Source of the DNA: Austropuccinia psidii
Lineage: Eukaryota; Basidiomycota; Pucciniomycetes; Pucciniales; Sphaerophragmiaceae
Reading direction: 5' to 3'
Length of the DNA stretch: 64,000 bases
Assembly: GCA_023105745.1 (NCBI GenBank)
Contig: JALGQZ010000001.1
Coordinates: 64,374,937-64,438,936, forward strand
The notes beneath the pieces are model-generated. The model was given only the letters and a program-made list of their open reading frames with translations. It had not been told where the DNA came from and searched no databases. Below are positions 23,930-34,209 of the stretch, in pieces (position 1 is the stretch's first letter; every line of letters starts with the position of its first letter). A program made the translations under genes and the position numbers.

Positions 23930-25851
23930 TGTTAGCCTTGAGGTATATTTTACATACCCAAATAGGCCACAATCATCTTAAAAATAAATTTTGAATCATG
24001 CATAACCCATAAGTCATGCATATATCCAAGACTCATCATTTTTGATTTCAGAAAAAATGAAAAACTTTTTATTGAGTAAGTAAGTCCATAGATTTAAGGC
24101 CAGATTTGGATTCTACACAAAAATTCACCTAGGGTAGCTCCATAGAGTGAATAAGCTCAAACTAACTCTTTGAGGTGGTAATATGGAAAATACTTCAATA
24201 CCACATCATCAATACCACATAAAAGATCTGTGAAAAGTTTTGTTTTTCTTAATTTCACGCCAAAATAATGGGAATGTGAGAAATCCCATGTTACATATAC
24301 ACTAAGAATAGTGTTATGCATGTTTTGAGCACTTAATATCATGATATTCTTACATGGACCTTTGGTACACCCATAGTGGATATCTCACTTGAAGCTTAAA
24401 TTTCTATTTTGACGTGAAAAATAAGCAAGGGGGACAAAAGACATCAAAGAGAGCCAGGGTACCCAACTTCTGAGGCCTCAGAGGCGTGGACAGCTCCAAA
24501 GCTTGGATACATGGCTGATTTTGGCCCAGTTAGTAAACTGTAACACTTTGGGAACTTTGTTACCATGTTACAACTACAGTAAAACTTAAGAAAATAGCAA
24601 ATAACCTGCTATTTTGACGTGCCAAGGAGGTAAAAAGCTACTTAGACTCCTGTAACCATGTCAATTATTAATGATTTCCCATGGATAAACACCAAAAGAT
24701 TAATTAAACCCTTTTGGACTTGTATCCTTTGATTTACCTCATAGCAACTAGTTAAGCACTGATATTTGCAATTCTATGTAGAAATGAGGTAAAAACTTCA
24801 AAAATTCATTAAAAATACAATTCTTAATGAATATTTCTGAAGCTTTCAGGACCAATGGAGAACTGTATTATCTATGGTACAACCAAAAAGAATTACAGTT
24901 TTACTAGTAAAAATAAAGGGTTTACTTACAGTCCATTTTTGACTATTCTACGTGAAACACTGAATCTTCAAAAATTCACAGTAATTACAACCTGTGATGA
25001 AATTTCCAATAACATTGATAACTTTGAGAAATCAATGACTTTTTCAGAATAAAAGAAGATTTACAGATGTTACTCCTTTTATTCTTAACCATATTGGGGT
25101 TGATAGTCACCTAAAAGCATCAATTAAGTAATTATGATAATCTTACATGACAACAGTTGATGCATTCAATAATCCAAAAGGGTTTATTATTTTCTCACTC
25201 ACTGGTTTTTCAGTTTGCTCCATGGAACGCCTCTGTGAGCTTTTGTTGACTTAAAAGAGGCCTCCCCTTGCTGTTTTTTCCACATCATCATCATCTTATT
25301 ATCATTTATATCATTGTTACCAACAAGTAAGTATTAGTTAAAAGCTATTCTTAAGTATTTCAATTCTTTCAGAATCAATCAGAAAAACGTGAAATCATAG
25401 AATCCAACTATAAATTGCTGTAATACTCTTATAAATTCATTTTGATCCTTTAAATCCACAATTCTACATCAAATCTCTCTATCTTGTCTTTCAATAAGTT
25501 CTTTGGAATATTAGTGAGTGATTTATCTTTAATTCTTAAAGCTTTTCTCTAAAATTAGTTTTCTTCAAGAATTACCATTATAATTATTCTTACAAAAGAT
25601 TATTATATGTTAAAATGATTTTGTTATTTTAATAAAAAGAAGTTTTATTATTAAAATCTTGTAATTGATTCTTGTAGACAATTACTTGCTCACTGTTAAA
25701 ATCACTAGTAGTGTTTAACACGTGAAAGAAATAATTCTGTAATTATTTAATTGTGGTTATAATAACATTTGTTTATTACATTTCATAAGAACAGTAATAG
25801 TACTGTAGATTAATAGTAATATAATCATCAGTTTCATAGACAAATCTTACA
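23930..25851 (+). repeat. element B 5' LTR
   Basis: It begins TGTTAGCCTTGAGGTATATT and ends ATAGACAAATCTTACA. It is nearly identical along its length to the 3' LTR, with scattered substitutions and small indels, and is related to LTRs D, E and I. It contains the conserved block at 24441-24464 (core GAGAGCCAGGGTACCC). Confidence 0.93.
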
Positions 25852-25869
25852 TTTGGGGGCCTGGCCATG
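25852..25869 (+). other. element B primer-binding-like site
   Basis: TTTGGGGGCCTGGCCATG follows the 5' LTR immediately; compare the matching sites of A and C. No tRNA partner was identified. The untranslated leader then runs to about 26239 and is AT-rich without further features. Confidence 0.55.
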
Positions 25870-26239
25870 TTTTTGAACCTTGCACCCTAAATTAATATAT
25901 TTTTAAGTTCTAAAATATATTAATTTAATAATTTTTTTTCTTTCATTTTAAAGTTAAAATAATTCTTATTTTTGAAATTGATTTGGAAATCTTTTCATTG
26001 AGGAATTTGGTTTAATTCTATACTGTTTTTACACGTGGCTTTTCACATCCAAAAACTTATAAAATTATTCTTTGAGTTACTCTGAATTAATTTTCATTTA
26101 AAATCTTAAAATTTTAATATTTTTTCTTTAACAAGAATCATTTTTTTAATATTAAAAAATATAAAACTTATAAAAAATCTTTAAAAATATTTTAAAAAAG
26201 AATAAAATTTTTTTTTTTTCTCTTTTATAATTTTTTCTA

Positions 26240-27228
26240 ATGTCTTTAATCAAATACTGTGCAGCTGGCAACAGACTCAGTAAAAGATATATCACTAGTC
26301 CAGAATCTTCAGAGGCAGAATCTGAAGACAGTATTGAGGTGAAAATTGCTAAAAGAGGCACCTTATTTAACTCAGAAAAGAATATAATACCACAAAAAGG
26401 TGTATGTTTATCTTATATTTTCACTTTGAATCTTTGAATTAATATGAAAATGGTTCATACCAGAAATGGAAGAAACTATTCAGTCCAATCAGATGGATGT
26501 GGACAAGGAAGAGGAAAGACCAAATCCAGAAGTGCCAAGTCTTCCTCAAGAAAGACACATTTGGAGGATGCCAGAGTTGCCCCCCATTCCCCAATGTCTG
26601 TACCCACAGATTTTGACGTGAATTCTGAGCCTGAACTGATTCATGATAATATTTCCAGGGCTGAACCATTTTCAGGTGGCATCAATAGAAATATATAAAT
26701 TCCAATACAAAAATTGGTTCAGAGCAGCCAAAGAAGAGGAGTGGGAAATATGCCCAAGCCTTTGGCAGGGGGCCATGAACTCCTACTTACACATCAAGAG
26801 CTTTCTGGGTCAGGACAAGACCATAGAACTCTTAGGAGAATGGAGCCCCCTATCTTGCAAAGACAAGGTCAAAAAGATAAAGAACTGGTTTAAGAACAAA
26901 AGTCTTTTATCCATAGACCAAAAAAAAGGAACTGGAAATGACTCCAGCTTTGGAGACAGAGGCCCCAGTGGCATCTACCAGCTCCAAACCAGCTCCAGAA
27001 GTGTCCAAAGACAAGCCCAAAGGACCTCAGAAGAAGCAGAGATGTCCCAAGAACCATCAAGGCAAGGTAAATGGCAAAGCCAATTGGCACAGACCTTACC
27101 CACAGGGGTACAGGATCCCCAAATTGGAGCCTTCAGCTGTGGACAGTGTGTTCAACATGGCCAGAGCTCTAATGGAATTCAGAGCCAAGGAGCAGGAAAG
27201 GATGAACAGGACCTTTCCACACAAATAA
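26240..27228 (+). pseudogene. element B ORF1, two exons, overlapping the Gag-pol frame
   Basis: Exon 1 (26240-26399) starts MSLIKYCAAGNRLSKRY. A GTGTAT...CCAG intron (26400-26463, 64 bp) leads to an exon reading EMEETIQSNQMDVDKEEE; element A has the same exon start. The conserved ORF1 domain follows in one frame (about 26690-26920: QYKNWFRAAKEEEWEICPSL, QGAMNSY, PLSCKDKVKKIKNWF). It then shifts at a run of eight A residues (26920-26927) to the frame of 26938-27228 (APVASTSSKPAP, YRIPKLEP, VFNMARALMEF), ending TFPHK. The A run looks one base too long. An upstream stop near 26619 also breaks it. Biochemical function is unknown; its place before Gag suggests a structural or nucleic-acid-binding role. 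Confidence 0.6.
26444..26698 (+). other. alternative reading frame over element B ORF1 (MVHTRNG frame)
   Basis: A second open frame covers 26444-26698, starting MVHTRNGRNYSVQSDG and rich in Ser, Arg and Lys. Proteins with this start are, to my recollection, commonly predicted in A. psidii and run on into Gag-pol. Here it is closed by a TAA at 26696-26698. Because the overlapping ORF1 frame is the one conserved with elements A and C, I regard this frame as the less likely protein, but either could be used. Confidence 0.4.
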
Positions 27229-29474
27229 CTCATGTACAAATTAGTATTAATGTAGAAATTGGTAAACTTGAGTCAAAGTTAACTAAAATAACATTGGATA
27301 TCAGTGAATTGAAAAGACATGACAAAAAATATACTGAATGGTATAAATTGACAAATGCCAGATTTGATTCAATTATCAATGCATGTAGCAGGATTGAGAG
27401 TACATGTCAAGTTCAGAATGATGAAATGGAAGATCTTTCTATTTTTAAAATGAGTGATAAACTTGAAATTCTACAAGATCATGTCTTGAAGATAGTTGAA
27501 AATACCAATCAGTTTCCTACACATTTAGCAAAAAGTGACAGTGAAAGGCAGAAGTTAAAGGATGAAATCATTGCAAATGTAGAACAAATTCATAAGAATT
27601 ATGAACCACATATGCCAAGACATTCTACACCCTTAACTGAACAAAAGCTTTCTGTTAAAGAAAGTTTTACCCCACTTCTAGGAGAAAATGTTGTCTCTGT
27701 CAAAGATATTCCCAAATTAAAAGAATGGCCAACATTCTCTGGTGAAGGAGAATATAACCATATTGAGTTCATCAGAGCTATTGATATGTTACAGGAAGAC
27801 TTTAATATACCTGATGAAATCATAGTGGGTAAATTACACTGTCTGTTTACCAGGACTGCAAAGAAATGGTATTACAAGATGAGAATAGATCATGGGAAAC
27901 ATGATTGGTCTTGGTGGAAATCTGAATTGATTACCAAATGGGCAAATAATTCTTGGAGGTTTAAAATGGAAAATGCTTTTGAAAGTGCCATTTTTAACTC
28001 AGAGAAAGATAAATCACTTACTTGGTTCTTCAAGCAAAAAGACAGATTATCTGCTTTACACACAGATATGTCTGACACTATGGTTAATACAAAAATATTG
28101 AGAATGTGTGGAGGAGAACTGGAACATGCTATCAAGAGCAGATGTGTAGAACCCTGTTCAACAGAGGACTACATTAATGCAATGGAAGATATCATTACTG
28201 GAACAAGAATTGGTAAAACTTGGACTAGAATCCCTATGGAATCCATGATAGTCCCAAAGATTCCAAGAGAGGATAAAAGACTAGAAAGACCTGTCTTGAA
28301 GTGTCATAAAGGTGGAAGTACTTCAAATTTAGCCAACACTTCCACCAAGAAGACAAAAATCAATGAAGTTCAAGTCATTGAAGGAATTCAATGTACTGAA
28401 GAGAAAGAGGAATCTGATCAAGATTCTGCAGTCTCTGAGGATATACCAGTGGAGGACTATCCCATTGAAAACATTACAGCCTTCTTCGAGGTCAGAGAAG
28501 TCCATACCCACTTACCACAGTACAGTGAGGATTGCTGCAACCTGATCAATATCCCAGATGCCAGAATGTGTAAAACAAGACCTGCTAGAGGTAACGGTTA
28601 CCCTTCTGGATCATCCTGTATCACATCAGTTTTGATGAGTGATATTGAAGCCAAAGTAAATTTGGATACAGGGGCATTTTGCACTTGTGTGGGCAACGTT
28701 TATCTCCAAGTTATACTTCCTCAATGGAAAAACCATCTATTACTAATAGAAGGTGTGCAATTTAGTAGTGCCAGTAACAATATGTACCCCTTGGGTATAT
28801 TAGACACTAATCTTGTATTTCCACACCCAGCAGGAAGTGTAAGGATCAAAACTGAGATTGTGGTAATGGATAATTGCACATCTCAGCACATCATTCTTGG
28901 AAATGATTACTTAAATATTTATGGTATTGAAATCAATAACCATAAAGACAGATATTTCACAATTGGGGATAACAAAAGACAAAAATTTGCTTTTCCCAAT
29001 ATGCCAAAACAAATATCTGTGGTATCTTCTGTCAAGGATACTTATAAAGATGAATTTGTGTCTAATCAACTTGTTGAAGCACAGATTAATCCACCATTGT
29101 CACCAAAAATGAGGAATGAACTTGTTGATGTGTTATACACATACAATAATGCATTTGCCTCTGATAATGAACCATTAGGTGCTATAAGAGGACATGAAGT
29201 TTATATTACTCTTAATATCGACAGACCATATCCTCCAGTACTTAGAAGACCAGCTTATCCAGCCAGTCCCAGAGCTAGAGAAGCCTTGGAAAAACATATC
29301 CAAGAGTTAATCCAACTTGGTGTGCTAAGGAAAGTGGGCAATAATGAGGAAGTTGAAGTGATAACACCTGTTATCATTGCTTGGCATAATGATAAGTCAA
29401 GAATGGTTGGAGATTTCAGAGCATTGAATACCTACACAGTTCCAGATAGGTATCCAATTCCTAGAATTCAATAA
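26928..29474 (+). pseudogene. element B Gag-protease-RT N-terminal ORF, ended by premature TAA
   Basis: This belongs to an open run starting at 26643; after the A8 run at 26920 it is the Gag-pol frame. In order: a coiled-coil Gag region (about 27229-27590, repeated Ile/Leu heptads such as IGKLESKLTKITLDISELKR); the capsid-like block LKEWPTFSGEGEYNHIEFIR...WANNSWRFKM; a damaged zinc knuckle at 28302-28343; the protease with VNLDTGAFCTCVG (DTG at 28665-28673) and HIILGNDYLNIYGIE; and the RT start PLGAIRGHEVYIT, LRRPAYPASPRAREALE, ALNTYTVPDRYPIPRIQ. A TAA at 29472-29474 stands where A has a Glu codon. Confidence 0.9.
28302..28343 (+). other. degenerate CCHC zinc knuckle in element B Gag
   Basis: The residues read CHKGGSTSNLANTS. 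In element A the aligned motif is a full CHKCGGIGHLTNNC, so B has lost the second Cys, the His and the last Cys. RNA packaging by this Gag would probably fail. Confidence 0.8.
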
Positions 29475-29865
29475 ACCTTGACTCAATTGTCTAAAGCCAA
29501 GTATATAAAATCAATGGATGCATTGAAAGGCTTTCATCAAAATGTTTTGACACCTAAAGCTAAGAAATTACTTAGAATTATCACTCACTGTGGTATTTAT
29601 GAGTACCTTAGGATGCCATTTGGAATTCAAAATGCTCCATCCCATTATCAAAGAATGATGAATACCATCTTACCCACAGAATTGTCTGAGGGATCGCTTA
29701 TCATTTATATTGATGATATTATCATACGTTCTGATTCATGGTCTTTACACCTTGAAAGACTTGCCAGAGTACTTCACAAAGTTTCAGAAGTGAACATAAA
29801 AATTTCACTTCAAAATGCAATTTTGGTTTTGAAGAACTCAAAGCATTAGGACATGTTGTTTCTGG
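29475..29865 (+). pseudogene. element B RT palm and thumb after the stop
   Basis: It continues in the same frame as the preceding ORF. It contains SMDALKGFHQNVLTPKAKKL, EYLRMPFGIQNAPSHYQRMM and the catalytic IIYIDDIIIRSD, whose YIDD codons are 29706-29717. Around 29815 one A is missing relative to A's LKKCHFAF segment, so the frame is lost and the open reading ends at 29849. The frame resumes, shifted, in the RNase H part. Confidence 0.88.
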
Positions 29866-30639
29866 TTTAAGCTTGGGTATTGACAAAAACAAAGTAGCAG
29901 CAGTGTTACTTAAGCCAATACCCCAGAATAAAAAAGAAATGATGTCTTTTCTTGGGTTTGCCAGTTATTATAGGCAACACTTGAAAGACTTTGCAATTCT
30001 AGCCAAGTCACTATATAGAATCTGTGATCAACAGACTTTATTTGAGATGATGCAGGAGAGAATTAAAGCTTATGAGAAGATAAAGAAATCTCTTACAGAA
30101 GCACCTTTACTCCTCATTCCTGACTGGAATATTCCTTTTAAATTGTACATTTATGCATGTGGAGATGGATTAGGGGCAGCCCTAAATCAAATTCAAATTC
30201 TTAATGACAAACCTACAGAGGGACCAGTTTGTTATATCTCAAGAAAAATCAAACCAACAGAGGCCAGATATGGTGCAAGCCAAATGGAGTGCTTATGTTT
30301 GGTATGGCACTTGAGAAATTATACTATTACCTTGATGGCAGTGTTTTTGAAGTGATAACTGACTGTAATGCAGTGAAATAACTTCTTAACATGAAGACTC
30401 CCAACAGACATATGTTGAGATGGAAAATAGCCATTCAAGAATATAGAGGAAACATGACCATAGTTTCCAAAGCAGGAAGAATTCACAAGAATGCTGATGG
30501 ACTTAGCAGGTGGGAATTAGCCAACACTCCTGATAACCCAGCTTATGTACCTTTGGAAGCTGAACCACAGATTCCAATTGAAGGAATTAACATAACTGAT
30601 ATTGGGACTGAATTCTTTGAAGAGGTCAGAGAATCTTAA
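29866..30639 (+). pseudogene. element B RNase H domain, frameshifted, first Asp lost
   Basis: From 29873 the frame reads [36 protein letters not shown] and the RNase H start [15 protein letters not shown]. In element A the fourth residue of this block is the catalytic Asp (LYIDACG); here the codon at 30152-30154 is TAT (Tyr). A second frameshift near 30305 follows VWHLRNYT, and the remainder ([11 protein letters not shown] at about 30378, then [20 protein letters not shown]) is in a third phase. The tether [20 protein letters not shown] follows, ending in a TAA at 30637-30639. Confidence 0.87.
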
Positions 30640-32157
30640 AAGCAAGACAAGAATTGCCATATCTTGACTTCTTTGTTAGATGAAGACTGCAAAGATACAT
30701 CTTTAGTCAATGCACTAGATGAAGCTTGGAGAAATTCCTATTCTGAAGGAAGTTTTCACTTGTTTGATGGGATTATTTACCACAGAACCAAACATTCTTG
30801 TGTAATGACATTATGCAGCAGATTGCTTATCAACACAACTCTTCATGAATGCCATGACAACATCTACTCTGGACACCCGTCAGAGGACAGAACACTTGAG
30901 AAAGTGAAGAACTGAGCATGGTGGCCATCTTGGAGAAAAGAAACCATTGAATATTGCCATACCTGTGACAGATGTCAAAAAGGAAATAGTAGTACAGGCA
31001 AGAAATTTGGACTTATGATCCATATTCAAGAACCAAAATCCCCTTGGGAAGTTTTTCACATGGATTGGGTCACAGCACTTCCCCCAAGTGGTGACAAAAG
31101 CTATAATGCTTGTCTAGTCATTGTAGACAGATATAGCAAGACTCCCATATTCTTACCATGTCATAAACATGACACTGCTATGGATACAGCTCTTCTTCTA
31201 TGGATTAGAGTTATTTCTCATACAGGATTATTTAAGAATATCATAAGTGACAGAGATCCCAAGTTCACATCTGCACTTTGGACCAATCTTCATATATTGT
31301 TTGAGATCAAGTTATCATTCTCTACAGCATACCACCCTCAAACAGATGGGCTAGCAGAGAGGATGATTCAAACTTTAGAAGACATGATCAGGAGATTTTG
31401 TGCTTATGGGTTAGAATTCAAAGACTCAGATGGCTTTACCCATGACTGGTGCACTCTGATACCTGCATTAGAATTGGCATACAAGAAATCAGTCCATTCT
31501 TCCACAGGAAAAACTCCTGCTATGTTAGAAAAAGGATGGAATCCAAGACTCCGAGCAGACACACTGAGGAAATACTTGATTGACATTCATCCTACAGCTT
31601 CCAGCTTCAAGATAATGCTTGATAAAGTAAAACATCATTCAAAAGAAAGTATTAATGATGCTTTTGATTATGCAAAACAGAAGTGGGACAAGATTCATAA
31701 AGTACCAGACTTCAAAGTAGGGGACTTAGTTCTAGTTTCAACCTTGAATTTTAATAATATCAAAAGCCCAAAGAAACTTAAAGATTCTTATGTGGGACCT
31801 TTTGTTATTGCTTCCTTACATGGAACCAATGCAGTTCAAGTGGAATTGAGTGGTGAATTGGAAAATATACACCCCACTTTTCCAGTCAGCTCGATGAAGC
31901 CTTATCAACCAGCTGACAAAGAATTGTTCCCTTTAAGGAACCCAACTCCTTTAACTGTGCCACCAGTGGAACAGAATGAAGACAAAAGGATAAAGAAATT
32001 CATTAAAGAAAGGAGACTTAGGGGTAAAAATCAGAGAGAATATCTTGTCAGATATAGAAATCCAGTACATGAAGATGAATGGCTGGCAGAGTCAGAAATA
32101 CCTGACTCAGATAAACTCTTGAGAAGATTTAGACATGAAAGAAGTCCACAAGCCTGA
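30640..32157 (+). pseudogene. element B integrase with chromodomain
   Basis: The zinc-binding part is LHECHDNIYSGHPSEDRT and YCHTCDRCQK, interrupted by a TGA at 30913-30915. From 31015 the frame is open to the end: the first Asp of the core in HMDWVTALPPSGDKSYNA, the second in IISDRDPKFTSALW, and the Glu in TDGLAERMIQTLEDM. The C-terminal part has FKVGDLVLVSTLNFNN and the chromodomain REYLVRYRNPVHEDEWLAE, ending SPQA at TGA. All three catalytic acids are intact. It is very similar to the partial integrase of E at the right edge. Confidence 0.9.
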
Positions 32158-32283
32158 ATATGTCTATAAATGTCCTTTAAATTACTTGATCTAAGTGATG
32201 TAAAGAGGTTGGACAGTGGACATTAACCCCCTTTGGGGCTTTTATTATTTATACCATTGATAAAATTGTAATACAATTTTATT

Positions 32284-32299
32284 TTTTGGTAGGAGGTAA
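32284..32299 (+). other. element B polypurine tract
   Basis: TTTTGGTAGGAGGTAA ends exactly where the 3' LTR begins (TGTGAGCC). The purine-rich AGGAGGTAA is the likely primer for plus-strand synthesis. The corresponding tracts in A, C and E end GGTAGGGAA, GAATAGGGAA and GGGAGGGAA. Confidence 0.65.
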
Positions 32300-34209
32300 T
32301 GTGAGCCTTGAGGTATATTTTACATAACCAAATAGGCCACAATAATCTTAAAAATAAATTTTGAATTATTCATAACTCATAAGTCATGCATATATCCAAA
32401 ATTCATCATTTTTGATTTCAGAAAAGATGAATAACCTTTTATGGAGTAAGTAAATCCATGGATTTAAGGCCAAATTTGGATTCTACACAAAAATTCACCT
32501 AGGGTAGCTCCATAGAGTGAATAAGCTCAAACTAACTATTTGAGGTGGTAATATGGAGAATACTTCAATACCACATAAAAGATCCATGAAAAGTTTTGTT
32601 TTTCTTAATTTCACGCCAAAATAATAGGAATGTGAGAAATCCCATGTTACATATACACTAATATGAGTGTTATGCATGTTTTGAGCACTTAATATCATGG
32701 TATTCTTGCATGGACGTTTGGTACACCCATAGTGGATATCTCACTTAAAGCTTAAATTTCTTCTTTGACATGAAAAATAAGCAAGGGGGGCAAAAGACAT
32801 CAAAGAGAGCCAGGGTACCCAACTTCTGAGGCCTCAGAGGCATGGACAGCTCCAAAGCTTGGATACATGGCTGATCTTGGCCCAATTAGTAAGCTAAAAC
32901 ACTTTGGGTACTTGGTTACCATGTTACAACTACAGTAAAACTTAAGAAAATAGCAAATAACCTGCTATTTTGACGTGCCAAGGAGGTAAAAAGCTACTTA
33001 GACTCCTGGAACAATGTCAATTATTAAAAATTTTCCATAGATAAACCCCAAAAGAGTAATTCAAACCCTTTTTGGACTTTTATCCATTGATTTACCTCAT
33101 AGAAACCAGTTAAACACTGATATTTGCAATTCTACATAGAAATGAGGCAAAAACTTCAAAAATTCATAAAAAAAACAATTCTTAATTAATCTTTCTGAAG
33201 CTTTCAGGACTAATGAATAACTGTATTATCTATGGTACAACCAAAAAAGACTTTAAGCTTTACTAGTAAAACTAAAAGTTTTACTTACAGTCCATGTTTG
33301 ACTATTCTATGTGAAACACTGAATCTCCAAAAATTCACAGTAATTACAACCTGTGATGAAATTTCCACTAACATTGATATCTTTGAGAAATCAATGATCA
33401 TTTCAGAATAAAAGAAGATTTACAAATGTTACTCCTTTTATTCTTAACCATATTGGGGTTGGTAGTCACGTAAAAGCATCAATTAAGTAATTATGATAAT
33501 CTTACATGACAACAGTTGCTGCAATCAATAACCCAAAAGGGTTTATTATTTTCTCACTCACTGGTTTTTCGGTTTTCTCCATGGCATGCCTCTGTGAGCT
33601 TTTGTTGACTTAAAAGAGGCCTCCTCTTGCTGTTTTTTCCATATCATCATCTTATTATCATTTATATCATTGTTACCAACAAGTAAGTATTAGTTAAAAG
33701 CTATTCTTAAGTATGTTAATTCTTTCAGAATCAATCAGAAAACGTGAAATTATAGAATCCAACAATAAATTGCTGTAATACTCTTATAAATTCATTTTGA
33801 TCCTTTAAATCCACAATTCTACATCAAATCTCTCTATCTTGTCTTTCAATAAGTTCTTTGGAGTATTAGTGAGTGATTCACCTTTAATTCTTAAATCTTT
33901 TCTCTAAAATTATTTTTCTTCAAGAATTACCATTATAATTATTCTTACAAAAGATTATTATATGTTAAAATAATTTTGTTATTTTAATAAAAAGAAGTTT
34001 TATTATTAAAATCTTCTTGTAATTGATTCTTGTAGACAGTTACTTGCTCACTGTTAAAATCACTAGTAGTGTTTAACACGTGAAAGAAATAATTCTTTAA
34101 TTATTTAATTGTGGCTATAATAAAATTTGGGTATTATATTTCATAAGAACAGTCATATTACTGTTGATTAATAGTAATATAATCATCAGTTGCATAGACA
34201 AATCTTACA
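32300..34209 (+). repeat. element B 3' LTR
   Basis: It begins TGTGAGCCTTGAGGTATATT and ends CATAGACAAATCTTACA. It is closely similar to 23930-25851. The right target-site copy ATTCA follows at 34210-34214. Confidence 0.94.

Larger units (their letters stand above)
23930..34209 (+). mobile_element. element B: Ty3/gypsy chromovirus-type retrotransposon nested in LTR of A
   Basis: It is complete, with two very similar LTRs and a full internal region on the plus strand. It is flanked by ATTTA (23925-23929) and ATTCA (34210-34214), a 5-bp duplication with one change; the undisturbed site in the left LTR of A reads CTATTTATATTAA. Lesions in the coding region (stops and indels at about 26920, 29472, 29815, 30305, 30378, 30637 and 30913) make it non-autonomous, though many copies of this family are probably present in the genome. 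Confidence 0.95.
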
